In this document: piece after piece, positions 1 through 10,501 of the stretch | How the letters are laid out: every line of letters starts with the position of its first letter | Numbering within the stretch: position 1 is the first letter of the stretch | Position numbers and translations under genes: made by a program | NCBI GenBank assembly: GCA_037953625.1 | Contig: CM075650.1 | Coordinates: forward strand, 3,412,501 to 3,476,500 | Direction: 5' to 3' | From: Crotalaria pallida | Lineage: Eukaryota; Streptophyta; Magnoliopsida; Fabales; Fabaceae | Length of the DNA: 64,000 bases | Notes under the pieces: model-generated | Told to the model about the DNA's origin: nothing | The model's database searches: none | Seen by the model: the letters and a program-made list of their open reading frames with translations, nothing else

Positions 1-972
1 GAGAACATACCTTAGCCCCTATAGCATGACGATAGGGGAAGTTGTGTTGTGGTGCCTTATGGGCCTGTTCGGCCCAATAGGGCTGACGTGGCTCTTAGAG
101 GATAAGATGGATTAGTTATTCACCTTTATCTTGTACTAGAGAGCTCATGCTTATCCTGTAGCGGTAGGATTTATTATTAGTTAACCCTACAAATATATTA
201 TACTAAACAAAGATTCTGAAATCGCTCACATGTGTATTATGAAGTTATTGAGGATAAAAAGGTAATAGCTTAGCTTATAGGTTATGTGTATTATACTAAA
301 CAAAAAGACTAGATAATAATTAAATTGGGATGGGTTGCTGTGATATTACACTGAGGAAATTAATATGAAAGGCTTGTATATGAACACTTATAGGCCGAAT
401 TCCTCTCAAGACTTAGGCGAGTGAAAGATATACATGTATATATAAAGAGAGGTTGGCTCAAGGTGATTTGATAAGGACAATCAAAGAAGAAGAATCCTTC
501 TTAATTCTGAAGAAAGTGTAGCGGTGAGAGCAAGTCAATGAACAAGAGATGGCTACCACTTTTGTTTAGGTGACTAATCACCTTAGAATTTGGGCCAGGT
601 ATACCATAGCAAAGGTGGCATGATAGAATTTTTCAACACATACAATCTAGTGCATCTAATAATTGAATGCATAGAACAATTATATAGTTTGCAGATTGTA
701 AATTAAACACTACAATTTAATTTACATAGAAAGAGGCGTAACTAAATTGTTGTATTCATTCCTGAACTTAGTAAATTAAATTCATATGTGTTATCTCTTA
801 ACAAGAAGATCATAGTAAGAATTGGATAAATTTAAGAATCTATTAATTTTTAAATTAAATTTGCTGTAGGAATTTGCAGAGTTTTATCCAGTTAACCAGT
901 TAACTTTAATTAAAATCTTAATTAAATTAACATTCTTATAACTTTCTAATTAAAATCATATACCTATGCTTA
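1..972. other. AT-rich stretch without a recognised gene
   Basis: No convincing reading frame, splice pattern or RNA gene is visible. The first 170 bases are less AT-rich than the remainder and could be a transcribed fragment, but no protein is recognisable in any frame. From about 620 it becomes strongly AT-rich up to the Mutator-like element. Confidence 0.5.
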
Positions 973-981
973 TTTTTTAAA

Positions 982-1911
982 CGGTTTTGATATACTCAGC
1001 CCTATAGTTTAAGCATTAAATAGTTTCATCTGTTACCAACGAGCTGTTGGTGCAATGGTGCCAGGGGTTGCACTTGGTAGGGCGAACCACGGTTCGATCC
1101 CCCGCAACAACGTTGGGAGAGGAATAAAACCTTAACCTCGGGACCCCCCTCGAACTGGATTAGTCGGCCCAGTGGGCCGGATACCAGGGTGCAAACCAAA
1201 AAAATAGTTTCCTCTGTTCACTTATTATAACAACAACATTTATTAGTATTAATTAGAATTAATTAAAAATATATCTTTTTTATTTACTACCTTTAATTCT
1301 TCTGATTTAATATTTTTTACAATATCTTTTGTATCATTTTTTGTTTTATCTTTTCTCTTTTAAGTTTTGCTTTTTAAAAAACAAAACTTATACAAAATAC
1401 AACAACCTACTCCTGATACATTTATTTGAGGGTAATGTTTGGGGCTGAGCATAAAGATCAAAGACTGGCAAGCACACTTTGTTATATGGAACATAATAGA
1501 GTACATGGGTCATGTATTTGTAATTAAATGGGGATGTATGTAATATGTTTGAGCTCTTTTTGCTGCACAAGGTTTGGCTTGTATTTTAAACTATTGCTCA
1601 ACAGCAATAATAATATTTTTTTGCTTATAAAAAAAACTGAATAAAGGGAGAATGGAGAGGTAGAAAACCATTTTCATTCTTCACCTATACTTTAATCTTT
1701 ATGCCTTTATTTATTTATTTGAAACTTTATTTTTAAAATCACAAAAAAAAAGTTAAAGGTAGTATTGTAAAAAATGTCAAATCAGAAAAATTAAAGGTAG
1801 TAAATAAAAAAGATATATTTTTAATTAATATTAATAAATGTTCTTGTTGTAACAAATGAATAGAGGAAATTATTAATACTTAAACTCAGCGGGCTGAGTA
1901 TATCAAAACCG
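982..1911. mobile_element. Mutator-like non-autonomous foldback element with 9-bp target duplication
   Basis: The ends are inverted repeats: CGGTTTTGATATACTCAGCCC at 982 and its complement ending at 1911. Similarity between the arms continues for roughly 170-200 bp on each side once the SINE in the left arm is discounted. The direct repeat TTTTTTAAA flanks it at 973-981 and 1912-1920, a 9-bp duplication typical of Mutator-like elements. The centre (about 1345-1740) has no transposase-like frame, so the element is non-autonomous. The class is inferred from duplication length and long inverted repeats; a hAT-like element with 8-bp duplication is less likely. Confidence 0.7.
1035..1201 (+). mobile_element. 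tRNA-derived SINE inside the left arm of the Mutator-like element
   Basis: An A-box-like stretch (TGGTGCAATGGTGCC near 1048) and a B box (GGTTCGATCCC at 1091-1101) form an RNA polymerase III internal promoter. The body ends in an A-run. Near-identical direct repeats flank it (1018-1034 and 1202-1218, AAATAGTTTC.TCTGTT with one mismatch). It interrupts the left arm of the surrounding foldback element, which resumes at about 1202, so the SINE is the younger insertion. Confidence 0.75.
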
Positions 1912-2047
1912 TTTTTTAAAATATTATTAATTTTATATCAAAATCTATTTTCTCCAAAATTATTAACTTCTAAAAATAATATATTTTAATTCTTTAAAAT
2001 CCTTATCATATAATATTTATTTTTCATAAATGAAAAAATGAGGAATG

Positions 2048-2273
2048 TTACATTAGGACGTTTTGTATCATATCGACGGTTAGCAAAAATAATTTGTTGT
2101 TTCCCGATTTCGAGGCATACAGTTTCTCAATCTTCTCCCATAATCTTTTTGCGCCTGTCTCATTAACAATGTGGTTATAAACATTGTCATCTACTCGTTC
2201 CCGAATGAAACCACAAACCTGCTGATGTAAAAGCTCCCACTCCTCATCAGATTTATTATTCACAAATAGCAAA
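2048..2273 (-). pseudogene. Copia-type gag fragment (downstream part), split by the gypsy insertion
   Basis: The minus strand encodes a run resembling the copia gag domain, including NNKSDEEWELLHQQVCGF, then VDDNVYNHI and LWEKIEKLYASKSGNNK. It breaks off after about 75 residues. Its 5' part lies on the far side of the 11.8-kb gypsy element at 14054-14132. Joined across the 5-bp target duplication GCAAA, the two pieces are contiguous but already carry a one-base frame slip and an in-frame stop near the join. The copia copy was therefore dead or dying when the gypsy element landed. Confidence 0.75.
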
Positions 2274-2535
2274 TGTAACACCCCAAAATTTTAATCCCCG
2301 ATTAATGAAATGTTAATTATAATTTAATTATAATTAATAGTTTTCAAATTAATCCTTGATTAAAATATGCGTGTATATAATTAGCTTGCATGAGAGAAAT
2401 TATTTAATAAATAATTTAAATGCCTAAAATGTATACTTTGCATTTTAGTCCCTGGGTTGGGACCTAGAAGCAATTATAGGAAAGGTTTTGGAGGGAAAGT
2501 AAATAAAATTATTATTTTTCAAAATCTGAGTGAAA

Positions 2536-2565
2536 TACTCGAGTATTATCAGAAACACTCGAGTA
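2536..2565. promoter_or_regulatory. Promoter-proximal pair of ACTCGAGT palindromes in the LTR
   Basis: Two ACTCGAGT octamers have their CTCGAG cores at 2538 and 2558, 20 bp apart start to start with a 12-base spacer. They lie about 130-155 bp upstream of the LTR TATA box. The spacing matches that of the pairs in the array at 3595-3925. A role as a protein-binding or silencing site is inference. Confidence 0.55.
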
Positions 2566-2692
2566 TTCTGGGTCAAACTGCACGAGTTAGTGCGTTTGAT
2601 GAGTCACAGCCAACGATTCCTTTCGTTGACACGAAATCGTCTTCAAGCCACCTCCATGGCAGTCGTGTCGCGACGCATGATGCCTCTCTATG

Positions 2693-2701
2693 CCTATAAA
2701 A
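2693..2701 (+). promoter_or_regulatory. LTR TATA box
   Basis: CTATAAAAG follows a GC-richer stretch (2580-2690) and precedes an AT-poor leader. Transcription would be expected to start about 30 bp downstream, near 2725-2730. That would make U3 about 450 bp and leave most of the LTR as R/U5 leader. The identical site recurs in the 3' LTR near 10921. Confidence 0.6.
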
Positions 2702-3594
2702 GCTCATCTTCAACCCTTAGCCAAGAATTTTGCTTAACTTTGTTGAAGTTGAAGAAGTTAGGGTTTCTGAGTTGTGAGCTTCGATTCTCCTTCTATGCAT
2801 TGATTTGAAACACAAACCAAACACGAATACAAAGCTTACATCTTGAGCTTTGTATAGAGAGTGAAATCGTGGGATTTGAGTGAGTAAGCTAAGAGAATTG
2901 AAGAATTGAAGTGAAGCTGTTCTTGTTTGAGTTGGTGTCTGGAGCTCACTGTGATCATCGATTCTGGTAAGCTCTTGAGTTCTTGAGTCTCAAACTCAAT
3001 TCCTTTAGTTAGATGATGTTGCATAGAGCTTAGAAATCTAATTTTCCCCAATCTAATTCTCTGTTTCATGTACGAACCAATTCCATTTTGGTATGGTACT
3101 CAAAACTGTCATGCATGAGAAGTTCAAGTGGATTTCTGGGTTTGGAGAGCTTTCTTTGGATTTCTTTCTGTTGATTCACATCTGAGAGGTAAGGGGAAGT
3201 AATTATATTCACTAGATAGAGTTTAAATTCCATGAATTGTGTTAGAGAGCCACCAAGAGGCTCTAAGGGCTTAGATTCTATAGGAACTTTGGTTTGGAGA
3301 CCAATCCATGCTCTAAATCCATATTGAGCAAGTTTGTTATCATGCATGTGAACTTAAATGAGCTTTGTTAAATGAATATTATGCTTATTGTGTGATTTGA
3401 GGTATTGAGTTGTTAAAATGCCTTTTTATGCATAATCAATGATTTCTCTGTCAATTCTATGTTTTGAATTGAAATAAGTGTTGTAACATGTTTGATTAAT
3501 GATATGTTAACTCTGTTGATCCCTGAAATGGACTTAAATTGAGTAGAAATGAAAATGGCATGTTAAAACCAGTTTTCAATACTGTCAGCTGCGA

Positions 3595-3925
3595 AACACT
3601 CGAGTAAATGGCAAAGTACTCGAGTAAATCGTGTTCAAAATAAAGCAAATTTCATAAGAACACTCGATTATTTTGTATGTTACTCGAGTATCGGGCATGA
3701 ACTGAGAATTGTTATAGGTCAAACACTCGAGTCATTCGAAGCCACTCGAGTATTCTGGAAAAGTCCAAGAACACTCGAGTAACTCATGAACTACTCGAGT
3801 AAATTGTTGAAATTAAAACCCAAATCCTCAGAAAGACATGAACACTCGAGTAAGCTTAAGAACACTAGAGTAATCTGGAAAATCTCCAGAACACTCGAGT
3901 ATTCTGAACTTTACTCGAGTAAAAT
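3595..3925. repeat. Array of six phased ACTCGAGT palindrome pairs in the 5' LTR
   Basis: CTCGAG cores start at 3599/3619, 3663/3683, 3726/3745, 3774/3794, 3845/3865 and 3894/3914. Within pairs the distance is 20, 20, 19, 20, 20 and 20 bp; between pairs it varies from 29 to 51. Spacers are about 12 bases and unlike one another. Two cores carry one substitution (3663 CTCGAT, 3865 CTAGAG); the first is intact in the 3' LTR at 11891. The array lies downstream of the TATA box, so it is probably also present in the RNA, where each pair could form an 8-bp stem with a loop of about 12 nt. Confidence 0.8.
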
Positions 3926-4635
3926 GCCCAGAATCTGAAAACATCACTTTCAACTCTAACTTAATTATTTAAGGAATTATTAAGGATAATTCAAGGGATC
4001 AAAGACTTAGAGAAATTAATAAATACAAATAGATCGTTCGGTGACGATCCATTTTGAAAATTAAGCCTAGGTGGCAAGTAAGGTATTAATCAATTTCCCC
4101 TAAGTCTAAAATGCATTCATTCTGGAGTTTGGATGGTAGGACGTATTCATGTTTCGATAAACATGTGGAGGGCCTCTGGGAGTGCCAATACGCTTGCTTG
4201 ATGACACGTCGATGACGTGGTCGGCTTTGTGGATGCCGATATGGATATATCGTTTGGATGACGATCCGTTTGGATGACGGGATATGCTCGGGTGGCATGG
4301 ATACCAAGCTTGACGTGTACATTCTAGGTGAATGTACGAATTGTTGTATACCTAGGAATACAACGCACTGTGGAGTGCTGGGTTGTCAGGGATGGACGTT
4401 AGAGAGTGACTTAGAAAATGTGGAGATAAGTTGAGAGTTAAAGTCATGCATCATGTCATTCGCTAATGCAATTGATATACCTGAATTAAGTGTGAGCATC
4501 CTTTGTGCATCTGATACTTGCTAAATGCTAATTGTGATTGTTATTAATTGATACATTATTATCTTTCATATGCTGCATGATTATTCTCTATTGATTATGT
4601 GAGTAGAATTGCTTACCCCCATGCCCTTGTAGGTG

Positions 4636-5106
4636 ATGTCTCGTTACATTGCTTGCATCGAGATCCGGCCACTTCCTAGTGGCGTATGGATCTATGAGGA
4701 CCATCGCGCGGTGTATGAGGGGGAGGTAGAGTTCACATTCTACCACCCTAACCCGCTGATGCGATTCCGTCCTCGTAGGTTTAGGATTCCCATCATATAC
4801 ACTATGCATGTACCCCCGTTTTATACTTATCATGGACCACCTCCCATGCGACCAGCTCGCTCTTACCATAGTTTTCATTTTCGACCTACCCGCTCTCACC
4901 CTTTTACTTCGAGAGTTGTCCGTGAGGAGACTCCCCCTTCTTATCCGAGGAGCCCCGTCAGGGTTTCACCATCACCTGACCCGGTACCCAGTGGTAGGGT
5001 ACACTCTCCCTCGGATGAGATCGAGGAGGATCCGGTGGAGAACGAGAGTGGGAGCGAGCCTGTCGTGCATTCTACTGGGAGTGACTGGAGGGACGATGAT
5101 CCCTAG
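4636..5106 (+). CDS. LTR-internal reading frame, unknown product
   Basis: ATG at 4636 opens 156 codons. The product begins MSRYIACIEIRPLPSGVW, is rich in Pro, Arg and aromatic residues in the middle (FRPRRF, HVPPFYTYHGPPP), and ends in an acidic tail (DEIEEDP, SDWRDDDP). I recognise no family, signal peptide or membrane segment. It lies deep in the presumed leader or in the read-through region of the 3' LTR, where small extra frames occur in some plant retroelements. The 3' LTR copy has a CGA-to-TGA stop after 71 codons. It may be a real accessory frame or a chance frame in GC-richer LTR sequence; the latter cannot be excluded. Confidence 0.35.
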   Translation: MSRYIACIEIRPLPSGVWIYEDHRAVYEGEVEFTFYHPNPLMRFRPRRFRIPIIYTMHVPPFYTYHGPPPMRPARSYHSFHFRPTRSHPFTSRVVREETPPSYPRSPVRVSPSPDPVPSGRVHSPSDEIEEDPVENESGSEPVVHSTGSDWRDDDP

Positions 5107-5830
5107 GTACATGTGTATGGTGTATGACGTGGATCCGAGGATCCGGTGTGTGGAGGAGATGTGCTGCTGCTGCTGTGATGATGATGCTACTACCTTATTA
5201 TCTATGTTTTTGGGAGACTACTGCTGCTACTACTACTGCATCTTATGCTGATGGATCCACGTGACTATCCCTGGGGTTGTATTTTGATTATGTATATATT
5301 GCACATATGTTTTACTCTAGGGTTGTAGTATCATAGTGATGTAGATCTGTTTATATGGACTTGTTATATTTTGGAACATGGTGACTTATCTCATGGACTA
5401 TGTATGTATGACTCTTTCGTATATATATGAAAATTTATGTTTATATTATATCAGTTGCATAGTCCAATAATTTCCGCTTACTCTGATTCAACTTATGAAT
5501 GAGCTCGGCTATAAGTATTAATTGACGGTATCAGTTTTATTGAACAAAGCATGGGTAGCTTCAATGAATTGTAAAATGTAAAGAAATTTTTTTTAAAGAA
5601 CGAATGTTATCCTGTCTGAGAAAAGGTTTTAGAAATTGCCGAACTCGATACAAGTGTTTTAAAGGATTTTAGAATTTATTCTCCAAGAGTTCCATTTCAT
5701 TAATTGTGCACCCGCTTTAAAGAAAATTTTATTTACCATATTTTCTTAGCTCACAAGTCCATATATTATCCAATATAAAGCATAAATACTATTTTATATT
5801 TGGGTAAACTGGAAAGGGTGTCACACTTAG

Positions 5831-5842
5831 TGGTATCAGAGC
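5831..5842 (+). promoter_or_regulatory. Primer binding site (initiator tRNA-Met)
   Basis: TGGTATCAGAGC starts five bases after the 5' LTR end and is complementary to the 3' end of plant initiator tRNA-Met, the usual primer for this clade. The leader from 5843 to 6114 holds no other feature. Confidence 0.9.
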
Positions 5843-6114
5843 AAAAGTCAGATCCTGTAGTAGTAGAAGTGGTTCCAGAAAGGTAGCCATCAACATCAAG
5901 CAGGTATCTCCAAAGCACTTATTACCTTGAATGCTGTTATTTTGATTGTCAAAGGTTTGAATACCCTGAATTGTTTGTATCTTGTCTCTTTTGAGTACAA
6001 GACGCAATTGATTGTAGATCTAATAAGCTTAGGATAGAGCCTTAGTATAGGTGGTGTAATGGAAGTTTCTTTAGTTCAACATATGTGACCGTAAGCCCAT
6101 AGCGCAGGTCTAAT

Positions 6115-9100
6115 ATGGCGACTAGAAACCAAAATCACACCAACGCGATGTTGGAGCGAATAACCACGGTATTAGAAGCCATGCAAAGGCAGTCTCAACA
6201 ACCAACTGAACCGGCTAACCCGTCTCATCAGTGTAATATGGGAAACACTGAGACGTAGACTCTGGCTGATTTTAGGAGCTGCAATCCGCCAAAGTTTGAA
6301 GGAGGATTTAAACCGGAGGAAGCCAACAATTGGATTCATACTATGGACAAGATTTTGAGGACTTTGGAGTGTTCTGATGTTCAGAAGGTGGCTTATGCAA
6401 CCTATATGTTGGAGGACGAAGCGGAGAATTGGTGGAATCATACCATGCAGCTTTTGCAATACGAAGGAAGGGAGATAAGTTGGGGTGTATTCATGGAGAA
6501 GTTTCTCCATAAGTATTTCCCTGAGGATCTAAGGAGGAAGAAAGAGGTGGAATTCTTGCAGCTGAAACAAGGGAGCATGAGTGTGGGTGAGTACGTAGCT
6601 AAGTTTGAGGAGTTGATGAAGTACTCTCCATACTATCAGAACAACCCAGATGAAAGGAGCAAGTGTATAAAGTTTGAAGGAGGCTTAAGGCCCAAGCTAA
6701 AGTCAATTTTCAGCTATCAGCGAATCCAAAGTTTTCCTGCACTGGTGGATATGTGTAGGATGTATGAAGATGATACAAAGGCTGAGGAGGTGCAAGTTTC
6801 AGAAAAGAAGGACAATCAGAGCTATGGACCACAAAGACGTAAGGGTTTCAACCATAGAAGCAAGGGTCCATATGATCGCAGAGGGAAAGGCAAGGGCAAA
6901 GTTGGTAGTTCTGAGGGAAGGAACTATAGGAACGAAGCTCCATTCTGCGACAAGTGCAAGCACAACCATTATGGTCGTATTTGTTGGGGAACAAGTGGAT
7001 CTTTTAACTGTGGGAAGCCGGGGCATTTTGCAAGAGATTGCAAGGAACCAGCCAAGGCCAACTCAAGAGGAACTGCAGATAGACCAATGGCTCAAGGAAG
7101 GGTCTTCACCCTTAGCGGTGTGGAAGCGAATCGATCTTCTGATCTGGTGCAAGGTAAATACTTGCTTAATGGTCAGTTTTGCCATGTTTTGTTTGACTCT
7201 GGTGCAACGCATTCATTTGTTTCACATGAATGTGTAGACCGTTTAGGCTTGATTGTGTCTGAAATGCCTTATACTCTCAGGGTAGAAACTCCTACCAATG
7301 CTCCTGTAATTGTTTTTAGAGCATGTCTTAACTGTTGTATAGAAGTGTTAGGACAGACCTCTGAAGTAGATTTGATCTGCCTACCCTTAGCACAATTAGA
7401 TGTGATCTTGGGGATGGACTGGTTAAGTCGGAACCAAGTGATCATTGATTATGATAGAAAACTGGTAACCTATAGAAACCCAAAACCATCTGGTTACGTG
7501 TGTCTGTTCAATGCTGAGATGGAGGAAGTTGGTCCGAAGACGGAAGAGATTCCTGTTGTCCGAGAGTTTCCGGAAGTGTTTGCTGACGAGATTCCTGGTC
7601 TGCCACCAAGAAGAGAGATTGAATTCGGTATCGACCTAATTCCGGGAGCTGGTCCCATTTCTATCGCTCCTTATAGAATGGCACCACCAGAAATGGCAGA
7701 GATGAAGAAGCAGATTGAGGAGTTGCTACAGAAACAGATGATCCGACCAAGCGTCTCACTTTGGGGTGCTCCTGTCTTATTCGTAAAAAAGAAAGATGGT
7801 AGCATGAGGATGTGTATAGATTACCGGCAGCTGAATAAAGTCACCATCAAGAACAAGTATCCGTTACCACGGATAGATGACCTTGTGGATCAAGTTCGTG
7901 GGGCTTCAGTATTTTCTAAGATTGATTTGAGGTCGGGGTACCATCAGATCAGGATTAGAGAGGAGGACATCTCTAAGACTGCATTTCGATCTCGATATGG
8001 ACATTATGAGTATGTCGTAATGCCGTTCGGATTGACTAATGCACCAGCTATCTTCATGGACTACATGAATCGAATCTTTAGACCTTATTTAGATTCATTC
8101 GTGGTTGTGTTCATTGATGATATTCTGATTTATTCTAAGAGCCCGGAGGAGCATGCTGAACACTTGAAGACAGTGTTAAGCATCTTGAAGGAGAAGCAGC
8201 TGTACGCCAAACTTACAAAGTGTGAGTTCTGGCTGAAGGAGGTTAAATTTTTGGGACATGTGATTTCAGATAAAGGGATAGCAGTTGATCCAACGAAAGT
8301 AAGTTCGATTTTGCAATGGGAGCAACCGAAGTCGATTACGAAGGTTAGAAGCTTTCTCGGTTTGGCTGGGTACTACCGAAGATTTATAGAAGGATTTTCG
8401 AAGATCGCACTGCCTCTGACGAAGTTGACTCGGAAAGATCAACCGTTCCTATGGGATGAGAAGTGTGAGAGAAGTTTTCGGGAGTTGAAGGAAAGGTTGA
8501 CATCGTCTCCTGTGTTGGTGTTGCCCGATACGCAGAAGAGTTTCGATGTGTATTGTGACGCGTCGAAACAAGGTCTTGGGTGTGTCTTGATGCAAGATGG
8601 ACAAGTCGTCGCTTACGCTTCGAGACAATTAAAGGTTCATGAGATGAACTATCCAACCCATGATCTGGAGTTAGCAGCGGTGGTGTTTGCCTTAAAAATC
8701 TGGAGGCACTATCTCTATGGCACTACGTTCCGGGTGTTTAGTGACCATAAGAGTTTAAAGTACCTCTTTGATCAAAAGGAGTTGAATATAAGGCAACGTC
8801 GATGGATGGAGTTTTTGAAGGATTATGAGTTTGAGCTCCATTACCATCCTGGGAAGGCTAACGTTGTGGCGGACGCATTGAGTAGAAAGGCGATGCATAT
8901 CAGTGCGATGATGGTCAGAAAAGCTGCACTGATAGAGGAGTTTCGGGATTTGAGTCTGATAATGCAAGTGGAACCAACGAGTATCAAGTTGGGGATGTTG
9001 CAGATTGCTAATGAATTTCTGCTAAGGATTCGGGAATTGCAACACAAGGATGAGAAACTCATGGAGAAGAAGAAATTGATGCAAGAAGGTAAGGAATTGG

Positions 9101-10459
9101 TACTCCAAGAAGGGAAGGATGGAATCTTGCGTTTTAGAATGAGGATTTGTATTCCGGACAATTTGGAAGTAAGGAGAATGATTCTGGATGAAGCGCATAA
9201 GAGTAAGATGAGTTTGCATCCAGGCGCTACCAAAATGTATCAGGACTTGAAGAAATTATTTTGGTGGCCGGGGCTGAAGAAGGATGTAGCTGAGTATGTG
9301 GCGTGCTGTTTGGTGTGTCAAAAGGCGAAAGTAGAACACCAAAGGCCAGGAGGAGAGTTGCTTTCTTTAGAAGTTCCCGTATGGAAGTGGGATAGCATCT
9401 CGATGGATTTCGTGTCGGGACTGCCAAGGACGTCTACTAGTCATGATGCAATTTGGGTGATCGTGGATCGGTTGACCAAGTCAGCGCATTTCATTCCCGT
9501 GAATATACGCTACTCATTGGAAAAGCTCACTCAGTTGTACATCAAGGAAGTTGTTCGTCTGCACGGAGTACCATCAAGCATTGTGTCTGATCGCGATTCG
9601 AGGTTTACATCAAAGTTTTGGGAAGATCTGCATAGAGCCTTGGGTTCAAGATTGAAGCTAAGTTCTGCATATCACCCTCAGACTGATGGTCAAACGGAGA
9701 GGACTATTCAGTCATTGGAAGATATTCTGCGAGCTTGTGCACTGGAAGAACAAGGGAATTGGGAACAAATGTTGCCGCTCGTGGAATTCACTTACAACAA
9801 TAGTTACCACACGAGCATTGGAATGGCACCATTCGAAGCTTTGTATGGAAGAAAGTGTCAGACGCCATTATGCTGGTTTCAAGTGGGGGAGAATTCTCTG
9901 GTTGGGCCAGATTTTGTGCAAGAGACCACGGAACAGATCAAGATGATCCAAGATGTTCCAAGCGAAGATGAAGACGGCTCAGAGCAGGCAGAAAAGCTAT
10001 GCTGATAGGAGAAGGAAACCTTTAGAGTTTGCGGAAGGAGACCACGTGTTCATTAGAATAGTACCAACCAAAGGTGTTAGTAGAGCCTTGAAGACTCAGA
10101 AACTATCACCTAAGTTCATTGGTCCCTACCAAATTCTCAAAAGAATCGGCCCAGTAGCTTATCAGTTAGCCCTGCCTCCATCATTAACTAACCTCCACAA
10201 TGTGTTCCATGTGTCCCAATTAAAGAAATATGTTCATGACCCCACCATTGTTCTTAGCATCCAACCTGATGACTTAGAAGTCCATGAAAACCTAACCTTC
10301 AAAGCTGTGCCAGTTCGCATCGAAGATCGAAGAATCAAGCAGCTTAGAGGGAAGGACATCCATCTGGTTAAGGTTGTCTGGGTCTGCGGAAATGTAATAG
10401 AAGCATCATGGGAACTAGAGGATAAGATGCGTCAGGATTATCCTGATTTGTTTGTATGA
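6115..10459 (+). pseudogene. Gag-pol polyprotein of the Tekay-like element, broken
   Basis: The frame opens at ATG 6115 and meets an in-frame TAG at 6256. It is open again from ATG 6343 to 10005, and continues in the next frame from about 9953 to 10459. Order: gag; zinc knuckle near 6990-7045 (SFNCGKPGHFARDC, first Cys replaced by Ser); aspartic protease with FDSGATHSF near 7190; reverse transcriptase with FIDDILIYS near 8110; RNase H from about 8540; integrase with HHCC region near 9190-9340 and D,D,E core; GPY/F motif near 10115; chromodomain with ASWELEDKM near 10405. The frameshift lies between the integrase core and the GPY/F region (about 9945-9970). No stop or frame slip is visible between 6343 and about 9945, so protease, RT and most of integrase remain readable, but a complete protein from ATG 6115 is not possible without suppression. 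Such copies may still move using proteins from intact relatives. Confidence 0.9.
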
Positions 10460-10487
10460 GTTGAATTTCAGGGACGAAATTCCTTGT

Positions 10488-10501
10488 AAGTGGGGGAGTA
10501 G
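10488..10501 (+). promoter_or_regulatory. Polypurine tract
   Basis: A G-rich purine run (AAGTGGGGGAGTAG) lies directly before the 3' LTR at 10502, the expected priming site for plus-strand synthesis. It is preceded by the common gypsy context GGGACGAAATTCC. Confidence 0.8.

Larger units (their letters stand above)
2274..5825 (+). repeat. 5' LTR of the Tekay-like element
   Basis: 3,552 bp, bounded by TG and CA. It contains a TATA box (2693), a phased pair of ACTCGAGT palindromes upstream of it (2538, 2558), six more pairs at 3595-3925, and a 156-codon reading frame (4636-5106). The 3' copy lies exactly 8,228 bp downstream. Confidence 0.95.

Noticed and set aside
2457..3347. Small open frames in the LTR, repeated exactly in the 3' LTR
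   Set aside because: Conservation between LTRs reflects recent common origin, not coding; composition and starts are not convincing.
5100..5260. CTG/TAC trinucleotide-rich stretch and overlapping 147-codon frame (4808-5251)
   Set aside because: It overlaps the 4636-5106 frame out of phase; cysteine-rich translation (CCCCCDDD) comes from CTG/GAT repeats, with no family resemblance.
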